64,000 nucleotides of DNA from Actinomyces sp. ph3 (GTDB lineage Bacteria > Actinomycetota > Actinomycetes > Actinomycetales > Actinomycetaceae), in the NCBI RefSeq assembly GCF_000308055.1, contig NZ_CAGY01000005.1:241639-305638 (forward strand), written 5' to 3'. The notes beneath the pieces were generated by a model that did no database searches, was not told the origin of the DNA, and worked only from the letters and a program-made list of their open reading frames with translations. The position numbers were made by a program, and so were the translations under genes. Positions 27,387 through 35,508 of this stretch are shown in pieces. Positions within the stretch are counted from its first letter, which is position 1, and each line of letters opens with the position of its first letter.

Positions 27387-27824
27387 ATGAGCAATACACC
27401 ATCGAAAATTGTGTACACCGCCCGCGCTGAGGTGACGGGTGGCCGTTCTGGACAGGCCCACTCTTTTGAGCCTGATCTCACCCTAGATATGCGTATGCCT
27501 CCGGCTCTTGGCGGACCCGGTGGTGGTGCAAATCCTGAAGCTCTCTTTGCCATGGGATATGGTGCATGCTTCCAGGGAGCTCTTGGCTTGGCCGCAAAGG
27601 AAGCGGGGGTCGATGTTGCCGATTCGAAGGTCGCTGTGAGCGTCGGAATCGGTCCCGAGGGCGAATCCTTCGGTATCACTGTTGACATCCGTGTTCTGAT
27701 TCCCGGTCTTGAGCTTTCGCAGGCGCAGGCATTGGTTGAGCGCACTCACCAGCTTTGCCCCTATTCGAAGGCGGTTGCTGGGAACGTTCCCGTTTCGGTT
27801 TCGGCAGTAACGGATCTGTCCTAA
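27387..27824 (+). CDS. ohr: Organic hydroperoxide resistance protein (Ohr/OsmC)
   Basis: A 145-residue thiol peroxidase of the Ohr branch. The peroxidatic Cys is in MGYGACFQGAL and the resolving Cys in HQLCPYSKA, both at Ohr positions, and the length is normal. It reduces organic hydroperoxides using lipoyl-type reductants (family knowledge). ATG 27387 is chosen because it matches the family N-terminus (KIVYTARAEVTGGR); no clear ribosome site is visible. TATAGT at about 27348 could be the -10 element. No OhrR regulator is adjacent. It lies divergent to the EamA-HSP90-TPR operon. Confidence 0.93.
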   Translation: MSNTPSKIVYTARAEVTGGRSGQAHSFEPDLTLDMRMPPALGGPGGGANPEALFAMGYGACFQGALGLAAKEAGVDVADSKVAVSVGIGPEGESFGITVDIRVLIPGLELSQAQALVERTHQLCPYSKAVAGNVPVSVSAVTDLS

Positions 27825-27832
27825 AACTATTT

Positions 27833-27876
27833 GTGTTTGTGGGGGTAAGGGCACATGATCCTTGCCCCACAAACAC
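27833..27876. terminator. Bidirectional terminator between ohr and the second TPR-like gene
   Basis: Stem GTGTTTGTGGGG-TAAGG with CCTTG-CCCCACAAACAC, one bulged G, loop about 9 bases, between convergent stops at 27824 and 27883. Confidence 0.8.
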
Positions 27877-27882
27877 GCGGGT

Positions 27883-30800
27883 CTAAGACTGATCTTGAGC
27901 CCCGGGGTCTTCCTCGTCGATGAGTTCTTGGATCGCGCGAATGAGCGACCTCAACCTAGTGGGTTTCATCGAGGGTAGTTTTGTCATCTCAGTGAGTTCG
28001 TCGACGCACTCGCGCAGGCCATCGAAATTCCCCGTGACGTAATAGCAGCGTGCAAGAACTTCCATCGGGTAACCGGCCTCGTCATATTCTTCGTATGCGC
28101 GGAAGCACGCGATCGATTCGCGAAGAACATCCATAGCCTCAACCGGTTTGCCCGCCTTCAGCATTACCCACCCCAAGGTGTAGTTGTTTTCGGCATGCGA
28201 TATGGCTACTTGTTTCTCGGTTAGCTCTGTCTTGATTGAGGCGATGAGCTGACGATCTCGTTCCAATACAGATAGAGCGCGCTCAAGATCGTCCTCTCCC
28301 ACGTTTGGTCCCTTGACCATCGCCGCTGCCTCGCGGCGAAGGTACTGATGCTCCCTGAAATACTCTTTCCATTCGTGGCTCAATTCTGCGGCAAGATCCG
28401 CAGCGTCGGCCTCGGCAATGTAATTCCCCAACTCCTTCGCCGCATTGCTAGCGGTGTCGGCAAGGCTCAGAGCCAGTCGATACATTTCATTTTCACGCAG
28501 CACGGCGGAATACTTCATCGCAAGGTCGTAGGCATCTTGGTATTCCTCGATGCAGAGGTAGAAGTGTGCCAAAGTTGGGGCAGCTTCGGCCAAGCGCATT
28601 CTGATATACGGGGAATCATTGAGAGTGCTGAAGGCCTCTTCAAGGATTTCAGTTGCTTCGATAAAACGATCTTTTTCAGCAAGAGCTTGCGAAAAAAGAC
28701 GCGCGACACTGACATTCCACACCGCGGTTGGGAAAGCGTGAATGACGTCATTGAGGTGCTTGGCTTGGGCAAGAGCCTCGTCAGGTTGGTGTGCCTGAAG
28801 TGAAGCCGAGCAAATCGTCCCGCGCGAGATGAGGGCGGTATAGGGATCGCACAAATCGTTCAGACGCAGAGCTTGGTCGGCGTATTGGCAAGCTGCCATG
28901 TATTTTTCGCGTCCAAGCTCTAATTCCTGATATTCCAAAAGAAGGTCAAGCGCAACATGCTTCTTTGAAGGTGCAAAACGGGTAAAAGCCCTCTCGAGGT
29001 TTTCCCAAAGCGCGTAGCTTGCCTCAGTGTCATCGAAGTTTTTGCACATTGTCGCAATGGACGCACATTGGCTGAGAATCAGGCCAACGAGCTGAATATC
29101 TTTCCCCGTTCCCTGATTGCGATTCAGCTCGGGGGCCACTTCTTCAATTAATGCGCGAGCGTTCTTGATACGGGCCATCGCATGAGTCATTACTTCTTCG
29201 GGGATTTCCTCATCGCGAATGGAAAAATACATGACATCACAGGAAGAACGTTGGAGGTTGATCCATGCAAGGTTGAGCTGCTGGCGAGTGAGGTGAGCGC
29301 GACGTCCCCTGAGCTTTGAGAAAAAGCCGGGAGAAACAATAGTCGTGTCATCGTCCAGTGCAATAACCGCCTGTTCTGCCTGGTCGAGGAGGCTGCGAGC
29401 AGCATCAAAATTTTGGTGCAATTTGAGGATGACGCAAGCGAAAATGTAGTAGTCCATGACGTCTGCGTGACTGAAATCGATATCCAGAACTGACTCGTTC
29501 ATGACAGTTGCGTGGTCGACGATGAACTGGCGTTCCGGATCGAAACCGGTTGTGTCCGAGAGTGCTGAGAAACGATTGAAGGCTTCTTGCATCGAGGCCG
29601 GGGGAGTAAAGGGCCTTAGATCAACACGCGGGTAGGGATTCGTGTCATCGGTGGTCTTCACTTTCTCCTGCTTGATGCGACGCGTGGAGTATTTCGGTGT
29701 TTCATCGACGTCACTACTTGAAATCGCTTCGGGAAGAACTTCGCGCTCGCCCACAACCTCAAAAGACCAGGTTTTTTGTGCGCGTTCTTCTGCTTCACTG
29801 TTAACGGGGCCTTCATCAAGAACCTCGCCAGCAGAGGCCGTGTAAAAATCATTGCCATTTCGCGCATCGAAGAGCGTGGCAACAGAGAACAACCATTCTT
29901 TGAGTCCTGAGGCAACATCTTCCAAGGGAGTATTGACATCCAAACGAGGCCCCTGGCACCACTGAGATTGCCCGGTGCAAAGCGCGCGGAAAGCATGTTT
30001 TCCTAAACCTCGGTCGACGGCCTCGCGCGCTGCCAATGCAGCACCCTTGAGGTAATCAAAAAGAAGGGCTGCGCTTTCTGCGCGGGAGGTCACTGCAATG
30101 GAGTCGCGCAGGATATCGAGCGCACGCTGCCAACGCCCGGAGAGTACAAGGAACTCCATGTGTTGTCCCAAAAGATCCATGTACTGCGCATTACGGCGAT
30201 GCTGGCGATAGGAACGGACGTGGCATTCCCACGCTGCTTCGGGGCGTCCTGACATCAATAGAGGAATCATCGACAGTGCTTGGACTCCTGCAGGCTGATT
30301 TCCGCAGCCCTCGCGAATGTCGAGCAAAGGTACAGCTGTCGCAACTACGCGTTCCCAATCTTTCGCGACGACGGCCTCGGTAATCTGGCGTTCGGGATCG
30401 CATTGGACGCAGTCGGAAACCTCATCGCGTGGGGTTGCCCGCCACTTCACTAATTCTTCATGGGCGGCCACGGGATCACCCATCCGTAGCGCGAGGGAGA
30501 AACGGACTCCGTGGACCGCATGCATCGAATAGCCCTGATCCTGGATGAATTTCCCAAAGCCTTCGGAGAGCTCCAGTGCTTGTTCCTTCGAGACTGCGGG
30601 GTTGCGTCCGGTTGCGCTGGTCGCGTTCTTGTACAGCCATGCTAAGGATTCGATCTGATCCGCTTCAAAAGCACCGGGATTTTCGTCAAATTTTGTGACG
30701 AGCCATGCCGTCGGGGCTAGCGCTTTCCATTCTTCATTTCCCTGCTGATAGGCGGTAGCCAGCTCCATGTAAGCCTCGATGCGTAGCTCTTCTTCGCCCT

Positions 30801-30912
30801 CTAAGGAATCGACGAGCACCACTGCACGTGCAAGCTCGGCACTGCACGCGGGCCCCCACGGCATCTTCGCTGCGCGTTCGATAATGTCCTTCACTTCCTG
30901 GACGGTGCTCAT
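27883..30912 (-). CDS. Second large TPR-like helical-repeat protein (paralogue)
   Basis: A 1009-residue paralogue of the protein at 21460-24495, with the same motif order: MPWGPACSAELARAV, YQQGNEEWKALAP, CVQCDPERQITEAV, LLMSGRPEAAWECHVRSYR, LCTGQSQWCQGPRLDVNTPL, a variable linker near 400-460, then helix-pair repeats to an acidic end (LIDEEDPG). The N-terminal half is far more conserved between the two than the C-terminal half, suggesting a shared core interaction and a diverged binding face (inference). Of two adjacent ATGs, 30912 is better spaced from AAGGGA (6 bases) than 30915. Its own promoter should lie in the 197-base gap toward feoA. Function unknown. Confidence 0.85.
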   Translation of the reverse strand: MSTVQEVKDIIERAAKMPWGPACSAELARAVVLVDSLEGEEELRIEAYMELATAYQQGNEEWKALAPTAWLVTKFDENPGAFEADQIESLAWLYKNATSATGRNPAVSKEQALELSEGFGKFIQDQGYSMHAVHGVRFSLALRMGDPVAAHEELVKWRATPRDEVSDCVQCDPERQITEAVVAKDWERVVATAVPLLDIREGCGNQPAGVQALSMIPLLMSGRPEAAWECHVRSYRQHRRNAQYMDLLGQHMEFLVLSGRWQRALDILRDSIAVTSRAESAALLFDYLKGAALAAREAVDRGLGKHAFRALCTGQSQWCQGPRLDVNTPLEDVASGLKEWLFSVATLFDARNGNDFYTASAGEVLDEGPVNSEAEERAQKTWSFEVVGEREVLPEAISSSDVDETPKYSTRRIKQEKVKTTDDTNPYPRVDLRPFTPPASMQEAFNRFSALSDTTGFDPERQFIVDHATVMNESVLDIDFSHADVMDYYIFACVILKLHQNFDAARSLLDQAEQAVIALDDDTTIVSPGFFSKLRGRRAHLTRQQLNLAWINLQRSSCDVMYFSIRDEEIPEEVMTHAMARIKNARALIEEVAPELNRNQGTGKDIQLVGLILSQCASIATMCKNFDDTEASYALWENLERAFTRFAPSKKHVALDLLLEYQELELGREKYMAACQYADQALRLNDLCDPYTALISRGTICSASLQAHQPDEALAQAKHLNDVIHAFPTAVWNVSVARLFSQALAEKDRFIEATEILEEAFSTLNDSPYIRMRLAEAAPTLAHFYLCIEEYQDAYDLAMKYSAVLRENEMYRLALSLADTASNAAKELGNYIAEADAADLAAELSHEWKEYFREHQYLRREAAAMVKGPNVGEDDLERALSVLERDRQLIASIKTELTEKQVAISHAENNYTLGWVMLKAGKPVEAMDVLRESIACFRAYEEYDEAGYPMEVLARCYYVTGNFDGLRECVDELTEMTKLPSMKPTRLRSLIRAIQELIDEEDPGAQDQS

Positions 30913-31085
30913 CATTGATCCCTTCTGAAAGCAAGCAGGAAATTAGATGAGATGATCATAAATCCAATGTGATGGAGAAGATAAAAGAGCAGTTCAGGGA
31001 GTGCTTATGAAGCGTTTCTGCAGAGTTTAAGTGTGCAATAGGCGCGCAATTTCTATGGGAGGGACAAAGGTGTCACTTGCGTCGA

Positions 31086-31104
31086 TAATGCTTGCCTAAC
31101 CTTG
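31086..31104 (+). promoter_or_regulatory. DtxR/IdeR-box-like operator in the feoA promoter
   Basis: TAATGCTTGCCTAACCTTG matches the consensus TTAGGTTAGCCTAACCTAA at 13-14 of 19 positions, with the right half (GCCTAACCT) exact. It overlaps GATAAT at 31083-31088, a plausible -10, and sits just before the feoA start, where bound repressor would block transcription. The cognate regulator is probably the DtxR encoded at 5961. Confidence 0.7.
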
Positions 31105-31109
31105 GTGAT

Positions 31110-31334
31110 ATGCAACTATCACAATTTCCACTACGGACTCGGGCTCGCCTCGGAAACATGGAGGTTTCCCCCGAACACCGACTCCGTCTGTATGAACTTG
31201 GAGTTCGCCCTGGAAGCGAATTCTTCATTGTGAACAAGGCCGCTTTCGGAGGCCTCGTCGTTAATATCGCCGGTGCGCGCGTTGCCGTTGACCGCCGTAG
31301 TGCTCGGGCAATCGAAGTGGAGGAAATCGCATGA
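31110..31334 (+). CDS. feoA: FeoA-domain protein
   Basis: A 74-residue SH3-like FeoA protein: PLRTRARLGNMEV, LYELGVRPGSEFFIVNKAAFGG and VAVDRRSARAIEVEEI are the usual FeoA blocks. It assists FeoB in Fe(II) uptake, probably by binding its cytosolic part (family knowledge). ATG 31110 begins the typical MQLSQFPL N-terminus; a TTG at 31092 is in frame but overlaps the operator. No ribosome site is clear, so the message may be leaderless or nearly so. The stop overlaps the feoB ATG by 4 bases. Confidence 0.9.
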   Translation: MQLSQFPLRTRARLGNMEVSPEHRLRLYELGVRPGSEFFIVNKAAFGGLVVNIAGARVAVDRRSARAIEVEEIA

Positions 31335-33361
31335 GCTGCCCACACTGCTCTCCCAAATCAGATGTCGCTGTGTTGGACACTCCGACCTCAAGTGGTGGAG
31401 AAAAAACGATTGTCTTAGTTGGTAACCCAAACGTTGGGAAATCAACACTGTTCAACGCGATTACCGGTTCCCGCCAGCACGTCGTTAATGCTCCCGGTAC
31501 CACGGTTGAGATGAAGCGCGGTACCTGGCGCGCACTGGGTGCAAACCTTGTCGATCTTCCGGGAACCTATTCCTTGATCGCGTCTTCTCCTGACGAGCAA
31601 GTTGTCAGTGACACTCTTTCTGGTGCCGAGGGCTCATTCACCGACCCTCGAACCGGACGAAAAGTTGATCTGGCTATTGTCCTTTTGGACGCCAGCGCAA
31701 TGACGCGTTCGCTCTACCTCTTGGGACAAGTTGCACAAGCTGGTCACCCCGTAGTCGCCGTCGCCACAATGGTTGATGTTTCTGAGAAGGATGGCCAGAA
31801 ATACCCGGTCGATAAACTTGCCGATGAATTGGGAATTCCCGTTCTCGCGGTAGACCCGCGCCACTACGACAACCCTGATCTTCTTGAAGGAATTGTCCGT
31901 CACGCGCTCGAACACCACACACGTCCGAAGGGCCTTCCCGTCAACGCGGCTGATGGAAGCTGTACCTGCGGATGCGGTGGGCTGACCCAAGCAGATGAAC
32001 TCTTCGCCTGGGTTGATCGCGTCGAAACCGCAGTAGTCGGAAAAGCCGAAGGCGACCCCATCCTCTCGACCTCTGACAAGATTGACCGAGTCCTGCTCAA
32101 CCCCTGGCTGGGAATCCCGATCTTCTTTGTCCTTATGTGGTTCCTCTTCAAAGTCGCAGGCGAATGGGTCAGCCCTGTTCAGGACTTCTTCGACCACATC
32201 TTCTCCTCAACGGATGAAGGCTTCCCCTCTTTGGCAAACGGCATCACCTACCTCCTCACGCTTGGGGGACTCCAAGACGGCTGGCTCCACAGCTTCCTCA
32301 TTGGTGGTCTGTGCACCGGTTTGGGCGTGGTTTCTTCCTTCATCCCCCTGATGTTCATCATCTTCTTGATGATTTCCATCCTGGAAGACTCCGGTTACAT
32401 GGCTCGCGCAGCCTTCCTTGGTGACCGTGTCATGCGTGCGATCGGTCTGGATGGCCGTGTGATTTTGCCGCTGATCATGGGATTTGGCTGCAATCTGCCG
32501 TCACTGGCAGCAACACGAACACTTCCCAACACTGCCCAGCGAATCGTCACGACCATCATTACGCCTTACACCTCGTGCGCAGCGCGACTGACCATCTACT
32601 TGATGATCGCGCGGATTTTCTTCCCCGATAGTGCTGGAACAGTGATCTTCTCGCTCTATGTTCTCTCGCTCATCATGGTGGTCCTGGGAGCACTTATCCT
32701 CAAGCCGTTCTTCACGAAGAAGACCACGGACTCTCCACTGTTCCTGATACTTCCCGCCTACCAGGTTCCGCGAGTTTTCGTGATCTTGCGGACTACGTGG
32801 TTGCGCGCGTGGGCCTTCGTGAAGGGCGCAGGCAAGATCATCTTGGCCATGACCTTCGTCGTGTGGCTCATGGGTGCCATTCCGATGGCAGGAAACTACT
32901 CTTTCGCCGACTCGGAACTCCCAATGGAGGACTCCCTTTACGGGCGCACCGCTCAGGTGCTTGAGCCTGTCTTCAAACCCGCTGGTTTTGGTGAGTGGCA
33001 CATGACCGGTGCTCTGATGACCGGTTTCGTTGCGAAGGAAACAGTGATCTCGTCGATCGTCACTTCCTACAACATGGATCCCGAAACAGAAGGTGGAGAT
33101 GCCGAGGATGGCGGTGATGATCTTGGTTCGCTGCCTCAGTTGGTCACTGAATCCTTCCAAAAGTCTGCGGGAGATGCAGCGCCGATCGGTGCCTTCGCGT
33201 TCTTGGTCTTTGTTCTGACCTACACGCCCTGTATGGCGACAGTTGCTGAACAGGTCCGCCAGATTGGCGGTAAGCTCACCGCAGCCGCCGTTGCCGTCCA
33301 GCTCTGCAGCGCTTGGCTGTTGGCTGTCGGCGTCTTCCAGATCGGACGGTTGCTTTTCTGA
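31331..33361 (+). CDS. feoB: Ferrous iron transporter FeoB
   Basis: A 676-residue Fe(II) permease. The cytosolic G-protein domain has G1 GNPNVGKST (residues 31-39), G2 at PGTTVE and G3 DLPGTYSL, followed by the membrane domain with two Gate-type repeats (GFGCNLPSLAATRTL and GFVAKETVISSIV) and about eight helices. An MSCPHC pair of Cys at residues 3-6 precedes the G domain, and CTCGCG lies in the linker near residue 215; these extra Cys could bind iron or sense redox state (inference). Translation is coupled to feoA by a 4-base overlap and to the next small gene by a one-base overlap. Confidence 0.97.
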   Translation: MSCPHCSPKSDVAVLDTPTSSGGEKTIVLVGNPNVGKSTLFNAITGSRQHVVNAPGTTVEMKRGTWRALGANLVDLPGTYSLIASSPDEQVVSDTLSGAEGSFTDPRTGRKVDLAIVLLDASAMTRSLYLLGQVAQAGHPVVAVATMVDVSEKDGQKYPVDKLADELGIPVLAVDPRHYDNPDLLEGIVRHALEHHTRPKGLPVNAADGSCTCGCGGLTQADELFAWVDRVETAVVGKAEGDPILSTSDKIDRVLLNPWLGIPIFFVLMWFLFKVAGEWVSPVQDFFDHIFSSTDEGFPSLANGITYLLTLGGLQDGWLHSFLIGGLCTGLGVVSSFIPLMFIIFLMISILEDSGYMARAAFLGDRVMRAIGLDGRVILPLIMGFGCNLPSLAATRTLPNTAQRIVTTIITPYTSCAARLTIYLMIARIFFPDSAGTVIFSLYVLSLIMVVLGALILKPFFTKKTTDSPLFLILPAYQVPRVFVILRTTWLRAWAFVKGAGKIILAMTFVVWLMGAIPMAGNYSFADSELPMEDSLYGRTAQVLEPVFKPAGFGEWHMTGALMTGFVAKETVISSIVTSYNMDPETEGGDAEDGGDDLGSLPQLVTESFQKSAGDAAPIGAFAFLVFVLTYTPCMATVAEQVRQIGGKLTAAAVAVQLCSAWLLAVGVFQIGRLLF

Positions 33362-33612
33362 TGGCTTCTGCGCAGTTTGTGTCTCCCGTCCAGCGTCTTA
33401 GAGAGGCGCTGGCGCGGGGGTGCACCCTGGAAGCCGCGGCAGCGCAGGCACAGGTGTCGAAGGCATTCGCCACTGTCGTCATTGAGGACATGGAGCGCCG
33501 AGGCCATGCAACCAGCGCGCAGTCGCTGTGCGCTTCGGGTTTGGGTGCGTGCCACGGGAATAAGGCACCCGAGGTGATGCTTCACTGTTCGGGATGTCCT
33601 CTGGTCATCTAG
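33361..33612 (+). CDS. Small Cys-rich FeoC-like protein
   Basis: An 83-residue protein starting on the last base of the feoB stop (TGATG). Residues 8-50 look like a small helix-turn-helix (SPVQRLREALARGCTLEAAA, SKAFATVVIEDMERRG) as in FeoC. The tail carries Cys57, Cys64, Cys76 and Cys79, which recalls the Fe-S cluster loop of enteric FeoC, though spacing and order differ. I infer that it modulates FeoB stability or activity. An upstream in-frame start at 33313 would lie inside feoB. Confidence 0.75.
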   Translation: MASAQFVSPVQRLREALARGCTLEAAAAQAQVSKAFATVVIEDMERRGHATSAQSLCASGLGACHGNKAPEVMLHCSGCPLVI

Positions 33613-33636
33613 TAGTGCTCTGAGCTCAACCAACAA

Positions 33637-33686
33637 GAAGGCTCCCTGTCGATCTGGATGAAGCAGTGATCGACAGGGAGCCTTCT
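33637..33686. terminator. Bidirectional terminator between the feo operon and fhs
   Basis: Perfect 18-pair stem AGAAGGCTCCCTGTCGAT with ATCGACAGGGAGCCTTCT around a 14-base loop, between convergent stops at 33612 and 33705. Confidence 0.85.
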
Positions 33687-33704
33687 GTGCAGTTTCTTTT
33701 AGGC

Positions 33705-35393
33705 TTACTTCACCCCAGTGATTTCACCGTCAGTGGTCAGCCCAATTCGCTCTGCCGCAGGGTGAGCCGACAAACCGGGCATTGTTGAAAGCGTTCCCGA
33801 AATTGCGTAGACATAGCCTGCACCAGCCGCAAGACGAACTTCGCGAATGGGAAGAGTCCAACCCGTAGGCGCGCCCTTCGCCTGCGGATCGGCACTGAGG
33901 GACATCGGAGTTTTAGCAACCACAACCTTGAGTGAACCAAAGCCAGCTGCTTGGTATTCCTTGAGGCGCTTTGCGGCGGCAGGAGTGTAATCCACTCCCG
34001 ATGCCCCGTACATTGCAGCAACCTTTGCGATCTTGTCTTCGAGGGAATCCGAATCTTCGTAGAGGGGACTAATCTGCGCATCGGCGGATTCTTTACACGC
34101 CGCGGCTACTTCACGTGCAAGCTCGCGCGCGCCTTCGCCGCCCTCAACGACACCGAGGGAGCGCGCCACACGCACCCCGGCCTCGGCACAAATTTTCTCG
34201 ATCTCAGCGAGCTCGGCCTCGTGGTCGGTGGGGAAGACATTGATTGCAACTACGGGGTTTAGGCCGAAACCGCGGACAATTTCAATGTGCTTGAGAAGGT
34301 TTGCGCTGCCCGTGCGAATCTCTTCAACGTTTTCCTCGGTCATGGCATCGGGCAGGGGTTTGCCCGGAGCAAGACGGTACTTGCCGGAGTGGGACTTGAG
34401 TGCACGAACTGTCGTGACGATCACCGCGCAATCGGGACGCAAACCGCCCACGGGGCACTTGATATCGAAGAAACGCTCGGCGCCCATATCCGCGCCGAAA
34501 CCGGCCTCGGTCACCACGTAATCACTGTGCTGTCCAGCAAGGCGGTCCGCGATCACCGAGGAGCAGCCCGTTGCAATATTGCCGAAGGGGCCGGTGTGAA
34601 CCAGGACCGGGCTGCCCTCAGTCGTGCGCAAAAGGTTCGGGCAGAGTGCATCGCGAAGGAGCGCGGCCATTGCTCCCGCAGCCTTCAGGTCCTCAGCGGT
34701 GACATATTCGCCGGCCTCATTTTGGCCAATGACAATGCGTCCCAAACGCTCGCGAAGATCAGCGTAAGAGGTGGCAAGGGACATGATGACCATGACCTCA
34801 CTGGCGGCGGTGATATCAAAGGACGACTGACGAGTCACGCCATCAATTGCGCCACCCAAGCCCGTGACGACGTGGCGCAAAGAGCGGTCATTGACGTCCA
34901 GAACGCGCGGCCACGTGATGGAGCGTTCCTTGATGTGGAGCTCATTTCCCTGATGTAGGTGGTTATCAATCATCGCCGACAGCAGGTTGTGTGCAGCTGT
35001 GATTGCGTGGAAATCGCCGGTCAGGTGCAGATTCATCTTCTCGAATGGCAGGACCTGGCTCTTGCCATTGCCGGCCGCTCCGCCTTTGACGCCGAAAGTC
35101 GGGCCCATTGATGGCTGGCGAATTGTCAAAGTTGCGTTAGCACCTTCAAGTGCCAACCCCTGAACGAGGCCAATAGCAGTCGTCGTTTTCCCCTCGCCGA
35201 AAGGAGTGGGGGAAGTTGCCGTCACGACGACGTAGCGGGCTCGTTGGGGAGCGGAAGTGTCGACAGCGGCCAGATCAATCTTTGCCAGATCAAATCCGTA
35301 GGGGAGAAGGTGCTCACTGGAAATACCCGCGCGTTCGGCCAATTCGACCAGCGGTTCCAGCTTGGACGCAAAATCAGTTGCAACAGTGCTCAT
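33705..35393 (-). CDS. fhs: Formate-tetrahydrofolate ligase
   Basis: A 562-residue ATP-dependent ligase making 10-formyl-THF from formate and THF, normal length for the family. The P-loop is TPFGEGKTTT near residue 65, followed by RQPSMGPTFGVKGGAAG, and LTGDFHAITAAHNLL and EAGFGADMGAERFFDIKC are strong family marks. It feeds one-carbon units to purine synthesis and, with the 5-formyl-THF cyclo-ligase at 57389, to the folate pool. It stands alone on the minus strand, divergent from the helicase-like gene with 115 bases between them. Confidence 0.97.
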   Translation of the reverse strand: MSTVATDFASKLEPLVELAERAGISSEHLLPYGFDLAKIDLAAVDTSAPQRARYVVVTATSPTPFGEGKTTTAIGLVQGLALEGANATLTIRQPSMGPTFGVKGGAAGNGKSQVLPFEKMNLHLTGDFHAITAAHNLLSAMIDNHLHQGNELHIKERSITWPRVLDVNDRSLRHVVTGLGGAIDGVTRQSSFDITAASEVMVIMSLATSYADLRERLGRIVIGQNEAGEYVTAEDLKAAGAMAALLRDALCPNLLRTTEGSPVLVHTGPFGNIATGCSSVIADRLAGQHSDYVVTEAGFGADMGAERFFDIKCPVGGLRPDCAVIVTTVRALKSHSGKYRLAPGKPLPDAMTEENVEEIRTGSANLLKHIEIVRGFGLNPVVAINVFPTDHEAELAEIEKICAEAGVRVARSLGVVEGGEGARELAREVAAACKESADAQISPLYEDSDSLEDKIAKVAAMYGASGVDYTPAAAKRLKEYQAAGFGSLKVVVAKTPMSLSADPQAKGAPTGWTLPIREVRLAAGAGYVYAISGTLSTMPGLSAHPAAERIGLTTDGEITGVK

Positions 35394-35508
35394 GGAGATA
35401 GCTTAAGTCACTGCGGGCAGCCGGACTCGGTAGCCCGAGTGCTGGGAAAATGTTGCCTTACGGCGTTCCCTCTCGTGGCGAAGGAGTCATTTCCATTACG
35501 GTGGTTTT

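Noticed and set aside
21460..30912. The HSP90/TPR region as a known defence system
   Set aside because: No nuclease, reverse transcriptase, NTPase effector or toxin is encoded with it, so a defence label is not supported by what is visible.
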